From assembly GCA_039180525.1 (NCBI GenBank), contig JBCDDF010000012.1, positions 6,646 to 70,645 of the forward strand: 64,000 nucleotides of DNA, read 5' to 3'. The first letter of the stretch is position 1. Each line of letters begins with the position of its first letter. Of the stretch, positions 42,944 through 51,328 are shown piece after piece. A program made the translations under genes and the position numbers. The stretch comes from Halovulum sp039180525 (GTDB taxonomy: Bacteria; Pseudomonadota; Alphaproteobacteria; Rhodobacterales; Rhodobacteraceae). The notes under the pieces were generated by a model. The model made no database searches and was not told where the DNA came from. It saw only the letters and a list, made by a program, of their open reading frames with translations.

Positions 42944-44035
42944 CTAACCGGAGATCCGTCCGCCGCTGACCGGCAGTCGGGCACCGGTGGTCGTGGGGGC
43001 GGAAGTCGGCAGGTCGTTTGCCACGCGCACGGCCAGATAGGCGAAGGCCTGTGCCTCCAAGAAGTCGCCGTCCAGACCAACGCTTTCGACCGGCTCCACC
43101 GGCGCGTTGGTTTGCGCCGCGATCTGGCGCATCAGCGCGACATTGTGCCGACCGCCGCCGCAGACCAGCCAGCGCGCCGGGCGGTCGGGGAAATGCCGCG
43201 CCGCGGCGCCTATCAGCGCGGCGGATGTGGCCGCCAGCGTCGCCGCCGCATCGGCGTCGGGCAGCCCGGCCACCGCTTCCTCCAGCCAGGCGAAGGCATT
43301 GCGATCCAGCGATTTGGGCGGCGCGCGGTCGATGAACGGATCGTTGAGGGCGCGCGCGATCACGGCGGGGTCGGCGCGCCCACCCAGGCCCAGGGCGCCG
43401 CCGCGGTCCATGGCGCCCAGCCCCCGACGGACGCAAAGATCGTCCAGCGGCGCGTTTCCCGGGCCGGTGTCAAAGGCCATCAGCGCGCCGGACGCCTCGG
43501 GTCGCTTCATCAGCGGATCGACCCAGGTGACATTGGCGACACCACCGACATTGACGAACACCACCGGCCCTTCCAGCCCCAAAAGCCGGGCGCAGGCGTG
43601 GTGGAAGAACGGCGCCAGTGGCGCGCCCTCTCCGCCGCTTGCCAGATCGGCACTACGGAAATCCCACACCACCGGCTTGCCCGCGCTGCGCGCCAAGGCG
43701 GCGCCATCGCCCAACTGGTGGCTACGCTGGCCGGCCGGGTCATGGGCAAGTGTCTGGCCATGATAGCCGACCAATTCCGTGGTCGGGAAATAGGTCAGAG
43801 CGTCGGCATGCGCGGCATCGAGCGCCGCACTGAGTTCCTCCAGCCCCGCGGCGCCCGGCCAAAGCCCCTGCGCACCGCGCAAACCGGCGGCCAGATCCTC
43901 GGCGAAGGGGGTGAAGCGTTTCGGGCCGAAGCCCCGCACTTCCACCCCGTCGGTCAGCAGTGCCGCGGCGTCGATCCCGTCCATCGACGTGCCCGTCATC
44001 AGCCCCACAGCCCAGACCGGGTCTCCCGCCGCCAT
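42944..44035 (-). CDS. anmK: Anhydro-N-acetylmuramic acid kinase
   Basis: AnmK phosphorylates 1,6-anhydro-MurNAc for peptidoglycan recycling. The 363 residues include the N-terminal ATP-site motif (AVGLMTGTSMDGIDAALL-like VGLMTGTSMDGIDAA), VGYHGQTLAHDP, VVWDFRSADLASGGEGAPLA, VNVGGVANVTWV, FDTGPGNAPLDD and the C-terminal WLVCGGGRHNVALM. The ATG at 44035 gives the usual N-terminus. It is divergent from tyrS, a common pairing in alphaproteobacteria. Confidence 0.95.
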   Translation of the reverse strand: MAAGDPVWAVGLMTGTSMDGIDAAALLTDGVEVRGFGPKRFTPFAEDLAAGLRGAQGLWPGAAGLEELSAALDAAHADALTYFPTTELVGYHGQTLAHDPAGQRSHQLGDGAALARSAGKPVVWDFRSADLASGGEGAPLAPFFHHACARLLGLEGPVVFVNVGGVANVTWVDPLMKRPEASGALMAFDTGPGNAPLDDLCVRRGLGAMDRGGALGLGGRADPAVIARALNDPFIDRAPPKSLDRNAFAWLEEAVAGLPDADAAATLAATSAALIGAAARHFPDRPARWLVCGGGRHNVALMRQIAAQTNAPVEPVESVGLDGDFLEAQAFAYLAVRVANDLPTSAPTTTGARLPVSGGRISG

Positions 44036-44102
44036 CGCCCTTCCCTTCGCCCGCCGTTGCGCTATTGATGCGTGACGAAACCCCGAATGCCGGGAAACCG
44101 CA

Positions 44103-45356
44103 ATGACCTTCACCCCCCGCTCCGAATTCCTTCACCAGATGCAGTCCCGCGGCTTTCTGGCCGACTGCTCGGATATGGAGGGGCTGGACACCGCGCTGCG
44201 CGGCGGCACGGTGACGGCCTATATCGGGTTCGACATGACCGCGGCCTCGCTGCATATCGGCAATCTGGTGCAGATCATGATGCTGCACTGGTGGCAGCGC
44301 ACCGGGCACAAGCCGATCACGCTGATGGGGGGCGGCACAACCAAGGTCGGCGATCCGTCCGGCAAGGACGAGATGCGGCGGCTGATCTCTACCGATCAGA
44401 TCGCGGCCAACATGGCCTCCATCCGGACCGTGTTCGGCCGCTACCTGGATTTCGGCGACGGGCCCACGGACGCGCTGATGGCCGACAATGCCGAATGGCT
44501 GGACCGGCTGAAATACATCGACTTTCTGCGCGATATCGGCCGGCACTTTTCGGTCAATCGCATGCTGAGTTTCGAAAGCATCCGGTCGCGTCTGGACCGC
44601 GAGCAGCCGCTGAGCTTCATCGAATTCAACTATATGCTGCTGCAATCCTACGATTTCCTGGAGCTTTACCGCCGCCATGGCGTGACCGTGCAGATGGGCG
44701 GATCGGATCAGTGGGGCAATATCGTCTCCGGCGCCGATCTGATCCGCCGGGTGGAGGCGGCGGAGGCGTTCGGCGTGACCTCGCAACTGGTCACCCGCGC
44801 CGATGGCAAAAAGATGGGCAAATCGGCCGATGGCGCGGTCTGGCTGAACCCGGACATGATGGCCGATTTCGACTTCTGGCAGTGGTGGCGCAACGTGCCC
44901 GATGCGGATGTGGGCAAGTTTCTGAAGCTGTTCACCGAACTGGACCTCGCCGAATGCGACCGGCTGGGCGCGCTGGCGGGCGCGGAGGTCAACGAGGCCA
45001 AGATCCAACTGGCCAACGCGGTGACGGCGCTCTGCCGGGGCGCGGCGGCGGCGGCCGCCGCAGAGTCGACCGCACGCGAGGTGTTCGAGGCCGGCGGTGT
45101 TGGGGCGGACCTGCCCAAGGTGACGCTCGATCCGGCGGATGTCGACGCGGGTGGAATATCCATCGTGCAGTTGTTCGTGCGCGCCGGTCTTGCCGCTTCG
45201 GGCAAGGAGGCGAAACGGCTGATCGCCGATGGCGGCGCGCGACTGCAGGACGCCCCGGTTTCCGACAGCGGGCTGATGGTGCCCCGCGACACGGTGGCCG
45301 GCACGGTCAAGTTGTCGGCCGGCAAGAAGCGCCACGCGCTGGTGACGCTGCGCTAG
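44103..45356 (+). CDS. tyrS: Tyrosyl-tRNA synthetase
   Basis: The 417-residue class-I synthetase has the HIGH-type motif HIGN (SLHIGNLVQIMML), GDPSGKDEMR, the tyrosine-binding FSVNRMLSFESIRSR region, QMGGSDQWGNI, the KMSKS loop as KKMGKSADG and a C-terminal S4-like RNA-binding domain (GLAASGKEAKRLIADGGARL). Length and motif order are those of bacterial TyrRS. It is divergent from anmK with 67 bases between starts. Confidence 0.97.
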   Translation: MTFTPRSEFLHQMQSRGFLADCSDMEGLDTALRGGTVTAYIGFDMTAASLHIGNLVQIMMLHWWQRTGHKPITLMGGGTTKVGDPSGKDEMRRLISTDQIAANMASIRTVFGRYLDFGDGPTDALMADNAEWLDRLKYIDFLRDIGRHFSVNRMLSFESIRSRLDREQPLSFIEFNYMLLQSYDFLELYRRHGVTVQMGGSDQWGNIVSGADLIRRVEAAEAFGVTSQLVTRADGKKMGKSADGAVWLNPDMMADFDFWQWWRNVPDADVGKFLKLFTELDLAECDRLGALAGAEVNEAKIQLANAVTALCRGAAAAAAAESTAREVFEAGGVGADLPKVTLDPADVDAGGISIVQLFVRAGLAASGKEAKRLIADGGARLQDAPVSDSGLMVPRDTVAGTVKLSAGKKRHALVTLR

Positions 45357-45400
45357 CCGTGCGCATTCCGAGCACGGCGGAGGGGGTGAGCCCCGTCTGG

Positions 45401-45423
45401 GAAACGCTCCGATGGAGCGTTTC
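45401..45423. repeat. REP-like hairpin after tyrS
   Basis: GAAACGCTCC-GAT-GGAGCGTTTC, the same hairpin family as at 9245-9267. It lies between the convergent tyrS and ppiA genes. Confidence 0.7.
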
Positions 45424-45456
45424 AGGGGCGAACGCGCGAAGCCCTGGATAGCGGCC

Positions 45457-46020
45457 CTACTGCACGGTGACGCTAGCCATATAGTCAGGGTTAGGCACCG
45501 CGCCGGACTGGCCTTGGCCGCGTTGGATCTGGTCCACGACCTCCATGCCTTCGGCCACGCGGCCGACGACCGTATACTGACCGTTCAGGAAGTAGCCCTC
45601 GTCGAACATGATGAAGAACTGCGAATTGGCCGAATTGGGGTCCTGGGCGCGCGCCATACCGACAACGCCACGGTCGAACGGAATGTCAGAGAACTCCGCC
45701 GGCAGATTGGGCAGCGCGGAGCCACCGGTGCCGGCGCGGCCAGCGGCGAAAGCGTCGCGGGTGCCGTGTTCGACATCGCCGGTCTGCGCCATGAACCCGT
45801 CGATGACGCGGTGAAAGGCGACGCCGTCATAGGCGCCTTCGCGCGCCAGCGTCTTGAGCCGTTCCACATGTAGGGGCGCGGCGTCGGGCAGAAGTTCGAT
45901 CTGCACGGTGCCGTTGGCCGCACCCTCGACTTCGATGACCAACGTGTCGCCTGCGTCCTGGGCGCCAGCCGGGGCCGCAAACGCGGCCAGGCTCAGCGCG
46001 ATGAATGCGCGCCGGATCAT
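45457..46020 (-). CDS. ppiA: Secreted cyclophilin-type peptidyl-prolyl isomerase
   Basis: The 187-residue cyclophilin has an N-terminal signal peptide (MIRRAFIALSLAAFAAPAGA, cleavage likely after AGA). Its core shows FHRVIDGFMAQTGD, AEFSDIPFDRGVVGMARAQD and NSANSQFFIMF, the active-site strand. It should fold proteins in the periplasm. The ATG overlaps the stop of the cytoplasmic paralogue ppiB (ATGA), so the pair is a tandem duplication cotranscribed with coaD. Confidence 0.94.
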   Translation of the reverse strand: MIRRAFIALSLAAFAAPAGAQDAGDTLVIEVEGAANGTVQIELLPDAAPLHVERLKTLAREGAYDGVAFHRVIDGFMAQTGDVEHGTRDAFAAGRAGTGGSALPNLPAEFSDIPFDRGVVGMARAQDPNSANSQFFIMFDEGYFLNGQYTVVGRVAEGMEVVDQIQRGQGQSGAVPNPDYMASVTVQ

Positions 46021-46529
46021 GCCGCGACATCCGCGGCGACGCGCACGGTCACCATACGATCTGGATTTGCCGGCGGTTCGCCGCGCGTAATGTTGTCGAC
46101 GTGTTCCATGCCAGCGATCACCCTTCCGAAATTGGTGTATTGGCCGTTCAGAAAATGCCCCTCGGCGAACATGATGAAGAACTGCGAGTTGGCCGAATTG
46201 GGATTGGCCGACCGTGCCATGCCCAGGGCGCCGCGGTCGAATGGCACCTTGGAAAACTCAGCCTTCAGATCCGGCAGACCCGACCCGCCGGTGCCGGCGC
46301 GGCGCGGGTCATACGCATCCTCCATGTCGCCATGGGCCACATCGCCGGTCTGCGCCATGAACCCGTCGATCACCCGGTGGAAGGCGACATTGTCATAGGC
46401 CTTGTCGCGGGCCAGCTGCTTGACCCGTTCGGTATGCAGCGGGGCCACGTCGGGCAGAAGCTGCAGCGCCACCTCGCCGTCCTTCAGCGTGATGATCAGC
46501 GTGTTCTCGGGATCGTCAAAAGCGGGCAT
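46017..46529 (-). CDS. ppiB: Cytoplasmic cyclophilin-type peptidyl-prolyl isomerase
   Basis: The 170-residue cyclophilin has no signal peptide. It shares VAFHRVIDGFMAQTGDVAHG, KAEFSKVPFDRGALGMARSA and NSANSQFFIMFAEGHFLNGQ with the periplasmic copy that follows. It lies 20 bases downstream of coaD, the usual coaD-ppiB-ppiA order in alphaproteobacteria. Confidence 0.94.
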   Translation of the reverse strand: MPAFDDPENTLIITLKDGEVALQLLPDVAPLHTERVKQLARDKAYDNVAFHRVIDGFMAQTGDVAHGDMEDAYDPRRAGTGGSGLPDLKAEFSKVPFDRGALGMARSANPNSANSQFFIMFAEGHFLNGQYTNFGRVIAGMEHVDNITRGEPPANPDRMVTVRVAADVAA

Positions 46530-46549
46530 GGGCTCTCCTCAAAAGCGTC

Positions 46550-47044
46550 TTACGCGGCATATTTCGCTTTGATCGCCGCCGCCACCGGGTCGGGAACGAA
46601 AGGCGAAATGTCGCCGCCCAGCCGCGCGATCTCCTTGACCAGGCGCGACGCGATGGACTGGTAATGGGCGTCGGCCATCAGAAACACGGTCTCGATCCGG
46701 TCGTCCATGGCGCGGTTCATGCCCACCATCTGAAACTCGTACTCGAAATCCGACACCGCGCGCAGGCCGCGGATAATCACCGAGGCGCCGACCTCCTGCG
46801 CGCAGTCGATCAGCAGGTTCTCGAACGCATGGACCACGATCTCCACCCCGGTGTCGCGGGCGACCGGTTCGGTTTCGGTGGTGATCATGTCGACGCGTTC
46901 GTCCAACGAGAACATCGGCCCCTTGTCCCGGTTGATCGCAACCCCGATCACCAGACGGTCCACCAGGGCACAGGCGCGGCGGATGATGTCGCAATGACCC
47001 AAGGTGATCGGGTCAAACGTGCCCGGGTATAGTCCGATGCGCAT
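46550..47044 (-). CDS. coaD: Phosphopantetheine adenylyltransferase
   Basis: CoaD makes dephospho-CoA from 4'-phosphopantetheine. The 164-residue length is standard. The nucleotidyltransferase (T/H)xGH motif is in GTFDPITLGHCDII, RGLRAVSDFEYEFQM and the ISS-like QSIASRLVKEIARLGGDIS complete the active site. The ATG at 47044 gives MRIGLYPGTFDP; an upstream in-frame start at 47086 has no match. It leads the ppiB-ppiA cluster. Confidence 0.97.
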   Translation of the reverse strand: MRIGLYPGTFDPITLGHCDIIRRACALVDRLVIGVAINRDKGPMFSLDERVDMITTETEPVARDTGVEIVVHAFENLLIDCAQEVGASVIIRGLRAVSDFEYEFQMVGMNRAMDDRIETVFLMADAHYQSIASRLVKEIARLGGDISPFVPDPVAAAIKAKYAA

Positions 47045-47120
47045 CTTCTCGCCCTGCCCCGGTTCACTTGCCCGACCTGACAGCACAGGAAATCCCTGCC
47101 GCCGTCAAGCCGTGCGCGGA

Positions 47121-47558
47121 TCAGCCATGGCCCACGATCATATCCGTCAGCGCGGTGTTTTCGGCGACAACCTCTTCGATGCGGTACTTGACCACGTCGC
47201 CGATCGAGATGACGCCGACCATTCGCCCGTCATCGACCACCGGCAGATGGCGGAAACGGCCGGCGGTCATCTTTTCCAGCGCCCGTACCGCCGTGTCCTG
47301 CAGTGACGCGGTGACCACGCGCCGGGTCATCAGATCGGCAATCGGATCGTTCAGGCACCCCGGGCCGCGCTTGCCCAACTCGCGCAAGACGTCGCGCTCG
47401 GACAGCATGCCATTCAGGCTTTCGCCGTCTGCCGAAACGATGAGCGCGCCGATGCTGCGCTCGGACAGGATGCGGGTGGCGTCGGACACCTTGGCATCGG
47501 GCGTGATGGTCAGGATCTCGGTAGACCCCTTGGACTTGAGGATCTTGCGAACGGTCAT
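47121..47558 (-). CDS. Tandem CBS-domain protein
   Basis: The 145-residue protein consists of two CBS motifs (ITPDAKVSDATRILSERSIG with IVSADGESLNGMLSERDVLR; then VVTASLQDTAVRALEKMTAG and LPVVDDGRMVGVISIGDVVK) and a short tail. Stand-alone CBS proteins bind adenosine nucleotides and act as sensors. Function here is unknown. It is divergent from mmsA. Confidence 0.9.
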   Translation of the reverse strand: MTVRKILKSKGSTEILTITPDAKVSDATRILSERSIGALIVSADGESLNGMLSERDVLRELGKRGPGCLNDPIADLMTRRVVTASLQDTAVRALEKMTAGRFRHLPVVDDGRMVGVISIGDVVKYRIEEVVAENTALTDMIVGHG

Positions 47559-47715
47559 GGCTGGCCCCCTGGCTGATGATCGTCAGGGCCGAAGCGTCGG
47601 TCACGGCGGTCCGGTCTGTCAAGCGCGCCGCCCCAACGGTCTATTTTGGCCCTGTCGTGGGCCGACGCGCGCTGCTAAGATACGGCGAAAAGCACATACC
47701 CGGGGAGCGCATGCC

Positions 47716-49215
47716 ATGCAGGAACTCAGTCACTTCATCAACGGCCAGCGCGTCGCGGGCAGGTCGGGGCGGTTTGCCGACGTCTTCAACCCGGCAACGG
47801 GCGAAGTTCAAGCCAAGGTGCCGCTGGCCAGTGCGGCCGAGTTGGAGGCAGCGGTCGCCGGCGCGGCCGCCGCCCAGCCCGAATGGGCTGCGACCAACCC
47901 GCAGCGCCGCGCGCGGGTGCTGATGAAGTTCGTCGATCTATTGCATCGCAATATGGACGATCTGGCCGAAGCGCTGAGCCGGGAACATGGCAAGACCCTG
48001 CCCGATGCAAAGGGCGATGTGATCCGCGGGCTCGAGGTGGCGGAGTTCTGTATCGGCGCGCCGCATCTGTTGAAGGGCGACTATACCGATGGCGCCGGCC
48101 CGGGTATCGACATGTATTCGCTGCGCCAGCCGATCGGCGTCGCCGCAGGCATCACGCCGTTCAACTTTCCCGCCATGATCCCGATGTGGAAGTTCTGCCC
48201 CGCCATCGCCTGCGGCAACGCCTTCATCCTGAAACCGTCGGAACGCGACCCTTCGGTGCCGCTGATGCTGGCGGAGTTGATGATGGAGGCCGGGCTGCCC
48301 GCCGGCATCCTGCAGGTGGTCAATGGCGACAAGGAGGCGGTCGACGCGATCCTCGACCATCCTGCCATCGGCGCGGTCGGGTTCGTGGGCTCTACCCCGA
48401 TCGCCGAGTACATTTATGGCCGCGGCTGCGCGAACGGCAAACGGGTGCAGTGCTTCGGCGGCGCCAAGAACCACATGATCGTCATGCCGGACGCGGATAT
48501 GGACCAGGCCGTCGATGCCCTGGTCGGAGCCGGCTATGGCGCTGCCGGGGAACGCTGCATGGCGATCTCGGTCGCGGTGCCCGTAGGCGAAGACACCGCG
48601 GACCGGCTAATCCAGAAGCTCGCACCGCGGGTAGAGGCGCTGAAGATCGGCCCCTACACCGCCGGCGCGGACGTGGATTTCGGCCCTCTCGTGACCGAAG
48701 CGGCGAAAGAACGGGTTCTCAGCCTGGTCGATCGGGGTGTGACGGAGGGCGCGGACCTAGTCGTGGACGGGCGCGGGTTCAAAATGCAGGGCTATGAAGA
48801 CGGCTTTTTTGTCGGCGCTTGTCTTTTTGACCGCGTCACCCGCGAAATGGACATCTATAAGACTGAAATATTCGGGCCCGTATTATCAACCGTCCGTGCG
48901 AATTCCTACGAGGAGGCGCTGGGATTGGCGATGGATCACGAATATGGGAACGGCACCGCGATATTCACACGTGACGGCGACACCGCCCGAGATTTCGCCG
49001 CGCGGGTGAATATCGGCATGGTCGGAATTAACGTCCCGATCCCAGTTCCCCTTGCATATCATACATTTGGCGGGTGGAAGAAATCGGGTTTCGGGGATTT
49101 GAACCAGCATGGCCCGGATGCATTCCGCTTCTATACGCGCACGAAAACCGTCACCGCGCGCTGGCCATCCGGCATAAAAGAGGGTGCCGAATTTTCAATT
49201 CCTACAATGAATTGA
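47716..49215 (+). CDS. mmsA: Methylmalonate-semialdehyde dehydrogenase (CoA-acylating)
   Basis: MmsA oxidises methylmalonate semialdehyde to propionyl-CoA in valine catabolism. The 499-residue aldehyde dehydrogenase has GITPFNFPAMIPMWKFCPAI, the NAD loop VGFVGSTPIAEYI, FGGAKNHMIVMPDAD where ordinary ALDHs have a catalytic Glu, and catalytic C281 in AAGERCMAISVAV. The ATG at 47716 has GGGGAG upstream and yields MQELSHFINGQRV. With the acyl-CoA dehydrogenase, hydroxyisobutyryl-CoA hydrolase and mmsB genes downstream it forms the valine pathway. Confidence 0.95.
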   Translation: MQELSHFINGQRVAGRSGRFADVFNPATGEVQAKVPLASAAELEAAVAGAAAAQPEWAATNPQRRARVLMKFVDLLHRNMDDLAEALSREHGKTLPDAKGDVIRGLEVAEFCIGAPHLLKGDYTDGAGPGIDMYSLRQPIGVAAGITPFNFPAMIPMWKFCPAIACGNAFILKPSERDPSVPLMLAELMMEAGLPAGILQVVNGDKEAVDAILDHPAIGAVGFVGSTPIAEYIYGRGCANGKRVQCFGGAKNHMIVMPDADMDQAVDALVGAGYGAAGERCMAISVAVPVGEDTADRLIQKLAPRVEALKIGPYTAGADVDFGPLVTEAAKERVLSLVDRGVTEGADLVVDGRGFKMQGYEDGFFVGACLFDRVTREMDIYKTEIFGPVLSTVRANSYEEALGLAMDHEYGNGTAIFTRDGDTARDFAARVNIGMVGINVPIPVPLAYHTFGGWKKSGFGDLNQHGPDAFRFYTRTKTVTARWPSGIKEGAEFSIPTMN

Positions 49216-49276
49216 CGGTTTCGAGAGGTCTCTGGTTTTCCGCTGTGGCGTCGCCAATTTGTCCGTCATCGCAAAG

Positions 49277-49312
49277 ACGAACACGCAACGACGAACACTC
49301 AGCGACGAACCA
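49277..49312 (+). repeat. Three 14-nt tandem repeats in a 5' leader
   Basis: ACGAACACGCAACG, ACGAACACTCAGCG and ACGAACCAAGGAG repeat at a 14-base period, beginning at 49277, 49291 and 49305. The third copy merges into the ribosome-binding site (AAGGAG) of the small secreted-protein gene at 49325. This could be a binding site array or a folding element for translation control. Confidence 0.6.
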
Positions 49313-49324
49313 AGGAGACAAATC

Positions 49325-49651
49325 ATGCGCCGCACTCTCACCACCGCCCTCGCCCTGACCGCCATCGCCCTGACCGCAGGCGGCGCTCAAGCGGACGGCC
49401 GGTTCTCCGTCTTCGGCGACAGCGCCGAACGCGAGGCCTTCTTCTCGTCCCAGGCTCAGGCCGACCGCGACGCCTTTATCATGCTGCAGCAGGACCGGCT
49501 CGATGCCGAACGCGAGGCCGAGGCCCGCGCCCAGGCCCTGCTGGAAGCCGAAATCACCTCGGGCCGGCTGCGCCGCGACCCCCAGACCTTCAAGCTGCAG
49601 GTCTTCACCGGCAACGAAGCGACCAGCGGCTTCATCAACGTCGGCAAGTGA
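49325..49651 (+). CDS. Small secreted protein of unknown function
   Basis: The 108-residue protein has a clear signal peptide (MRRTLTTALALTAIALTAGG, cleaved after AQA). The mature part is rich in Ala, Glu, Asp and Arg, predicted helical (SAEREAFFSSQAQADRDAFI, RLDAEREAEARAQALLEAEI), and ends QVFTGNEATSGFINVGK. AAGGAGA lies seven bases before the ATG. No family is recognised. It lies between mmsA and a second small secreted-protein gene. Confidence 0.75.
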   Translation: MRRTLTTALALTAIALTAGGAQADGRFSVFGDSAEREAFFSSQAQADRDAFIMLQQDRLDAEREAEARAQALLEAEITSGRLRRDPQTFKLQVFTGNEATSGFINVGK

Positions 49652-49658
49652 TCGGCCC

Positions 49659-49686
49659 CCGCCCGCCCTCACCCCGGGGCGGGCGG
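49659..49686. terminator. Strong hairpin after the first small secreted-protein gene
   Basis: CCGCCCGCCC ... GGGCGGGCGG, a 10-bp GC stem with an 8-base loop (TCACCCCG), eight bases after the stop codon. No T-run follows, so it may stop transcription with Rho or protect the mRNA 3' end. Confidence 0.5.
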
Positions 49687-49773
49687 CTCATCTAATCGTG
49701 AAGTGAATCCCACGTTTCGCGAAAGACCGGTTTCGGCGCCCCGCCTACGATACGGCACCCTAAGGAGAACCCG

Positions 49774-50061
49774 ATGCGCCTGTTGATCCTCATCGCCCTG
49801 CTGGCCCTGCCGCAAATCGCCACTGCGCAGTCGGTCCTGTCCACCCGCAGCAATAGCGGCTTCATCTCTGAACTGACGTCCGACAATCGACGCGACCATA
49901 TCGGTGTCGGCATCGGCATGACCGGACTGATCCAACGCGACCTGAACAGCCAGCGCGGCCGCCCCGACCCGCTGGGCCCTACCCTTGAACTCGGCCCTCT
50001 GCTTGACGCGCAGATCAATATCCTCGGCGGCGGGATCGTTATCGACAACCGCCTTTTCTAA
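49774..50061 (+). CDS. Small secreted protein of unknown function
   Basis: The 95-residue protein has a signal peptide (MRLLILIALLALPQIATAQ, cleaved after ATA or TAQ) and a short mature domain (LSTRSNSGFISELTSDNRRD; LGPLLDAQINILGGGIVIDN) that ends in Phe, as many outer-membrane or secreted proteins do. AAGGAGA precedes the ATG. No family is recognised. A textbook terminator follows. Confidence 0.75.
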   Translation: MRLLILIALLALPQIATAQSVLSTRSNSGFISELTSDNRRDHIGVGIGMTGLIQRDLNSQRGRPDPLGPTLELGPLLDAQINILGGGIVIDNRLF

Positions 50062-50086
50062 CGATCCCCTCCTACCCCGCCCAGGC

Positions 50087-50117
50087 AACCCGCCGCGCCC
50101 CACCGCGGCGGGTTTTT
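50087..50117 (+). terminator. Rho-independent terminator
   Basis: AACCCGCCGCG-CCCCAC-CGCGGCGGGTT followed by TTTTT gives an 11-bp stem with a T-run, 25 bases after the second small secreted-protein gene. It separates the transcript from the acyl-CoA dehydrogenase operon. Confidence 0.9.
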
Positions 50118-50179
50118 ATGTCGACCGCCCCGGGCCGCCGCGCCTATAAGGGCGGGCAGTGACACGAGGGGGCGCCGGC

Positions 50180-51328
50180 TTGGATTTCGAACTCTCCGCA
50201 GAACAAACCGCCGTCTTCGACATGGCGCATGCCTTCGGGCAGGACAGGATCGCACCCCATGCGCTGGACTGGGACGCGACCGCGCAAATGCCGCGCACGG
50301 TGTTCGAGGATGCGGCCGAGCTTGGGCTCGCCACGCTCTACGTGCCCGAAGCGCAGGGCGGTGCCGAGCTCACCCGCCTGGACGCGACCCTGGTTTTCGA
50401 AGCGCTGTCGATGGCGTGTCCTTCGATCGCGGCATTCCTGTCGATCCACAACATGTGCGCGAACATGATCGCCAGGTACGGCACCGACGCGATCCGCGAC
50501 GCCTGGCTGCCCGAGGTCGGGGCGATGCGCAAGATCCTGTCCTACTGCCTGACCGAGCCCGGATCGGGCTCGGATGCCGCCGCTTTGCGTACCCGGGCCG
50601 AGCGTACCAATGACGGCTACAGGGTCTCGGGGACCAAGGCGTTTATCTCCGGTGGTGGCTATTCCGACCTTTACATCGTGATGTGCCGCACCGGGGAAGA
50701 CGGGCCCAAGGGCATCTCTGCGCTTTTGATCGAGGATGGCAGCCCGGGTCTGAGCTTCGGCGCCAACGAACGCAAGATGGGCTGGCGCGCGCAACCCACG
50801 GCGCAGGTGCAACTTGACGCGTGTGTCGTACCCGCCGACCACCTGATGGGCGAAGAGGGCGCGGGCTTCAGCTATGCCATGGAGGGGTTGGATGGCGGCC
50901 GGCTCAACATCGCCGCCTGCGCCTTGGGCGGCGCCCAGGCGGCGCTGACCGCCGCACTTCGATATGCCGGCGAACGCAAGGCATTCGGCGGGCCCCTGGA
51001 CCAGCTGCAAAGCCTGCAATTCAAGCTGGCGGACATGGAAATCGAGTTGCAGGCCGCCCGTGTGTTCCTGCGCCAGGCGGCCTGGAAATACGACCAAGGC
51101 GCGCGCGATGCGACCAAACACTGCGCCATGGCCAAGCGGTTCGTCACCGATGTCGCCTTCAGGGTCGCCAACGAGGCGCTGCAGATCCATGGCGGCTATG
51201 GCTACCTCAGCGACTATGGCATCGAGAAGATCGTGCGCGATCTGCGCGTCCACCAGATCCTGGAGGGCACCAACGAGATCATGCGCCTGATCACGGCACG
51301 CCACCTGTTGGCCGACCGCGCGGCATGA
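50180..51328 (+). CDS. Acyl-CoA dehydrogenase, probable isobutyryl-CoA dehydrogenase
   Basis: The 382-residue flavoenzyme has the acyl-CoA dehydrogenase signature SYCLTEPGSGSDAAALR, FISGGGYSDLYIVM, ANEALQIHGGYGYL and the catalytic Glu in QILEGTNEIMR. Its neighbours (hydroxyisobutyryl-CoA hydrolase, mmsB, mmsA) point to oxidation of isobutyryl-CoA in valine breakdown. TTG at 50180 is preferred: it gives the usual LDFELSAEQ N-terminus and has GAGGGG upstream; a TATAAG at 50145-50150 could be the -10 box, which would leave GTG at 50159 almost without a leader. That GTG is the alternative start. Confidence 0.92.
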   Translation: MDFELSAEQTAVFDMAHAFGQDRIAPHALDWDATAQMPRTVFEDAAELGLATLYVPEAQGGAELTRLDATLVFEALSMACPSIAAFLSIHNMCANMIARYGTDAIRDAWLPEVGAMRKILSYCLTEPGSGSDAAALRTRAERTNDGYRVSGTKAFISGGGYSDLYIVMCRTGEDGPKGISALLIEDGSPGLSFGANERKMGWRAQPTAQVQLDACVVPADHLMGEEGAGFSYAMEGLDGGRLNIAACALGGAQAALTAALRYAGERKAFGGPLDQLQSLQFKLADMEIELQAARVFLRQAAWKYDQGARDATKHCAMAKRFVTDVAFRVANEALQIHGGYGYLSDYGIEKIVRDLRVHQILEGTNEIMRLITARHLLADRAA

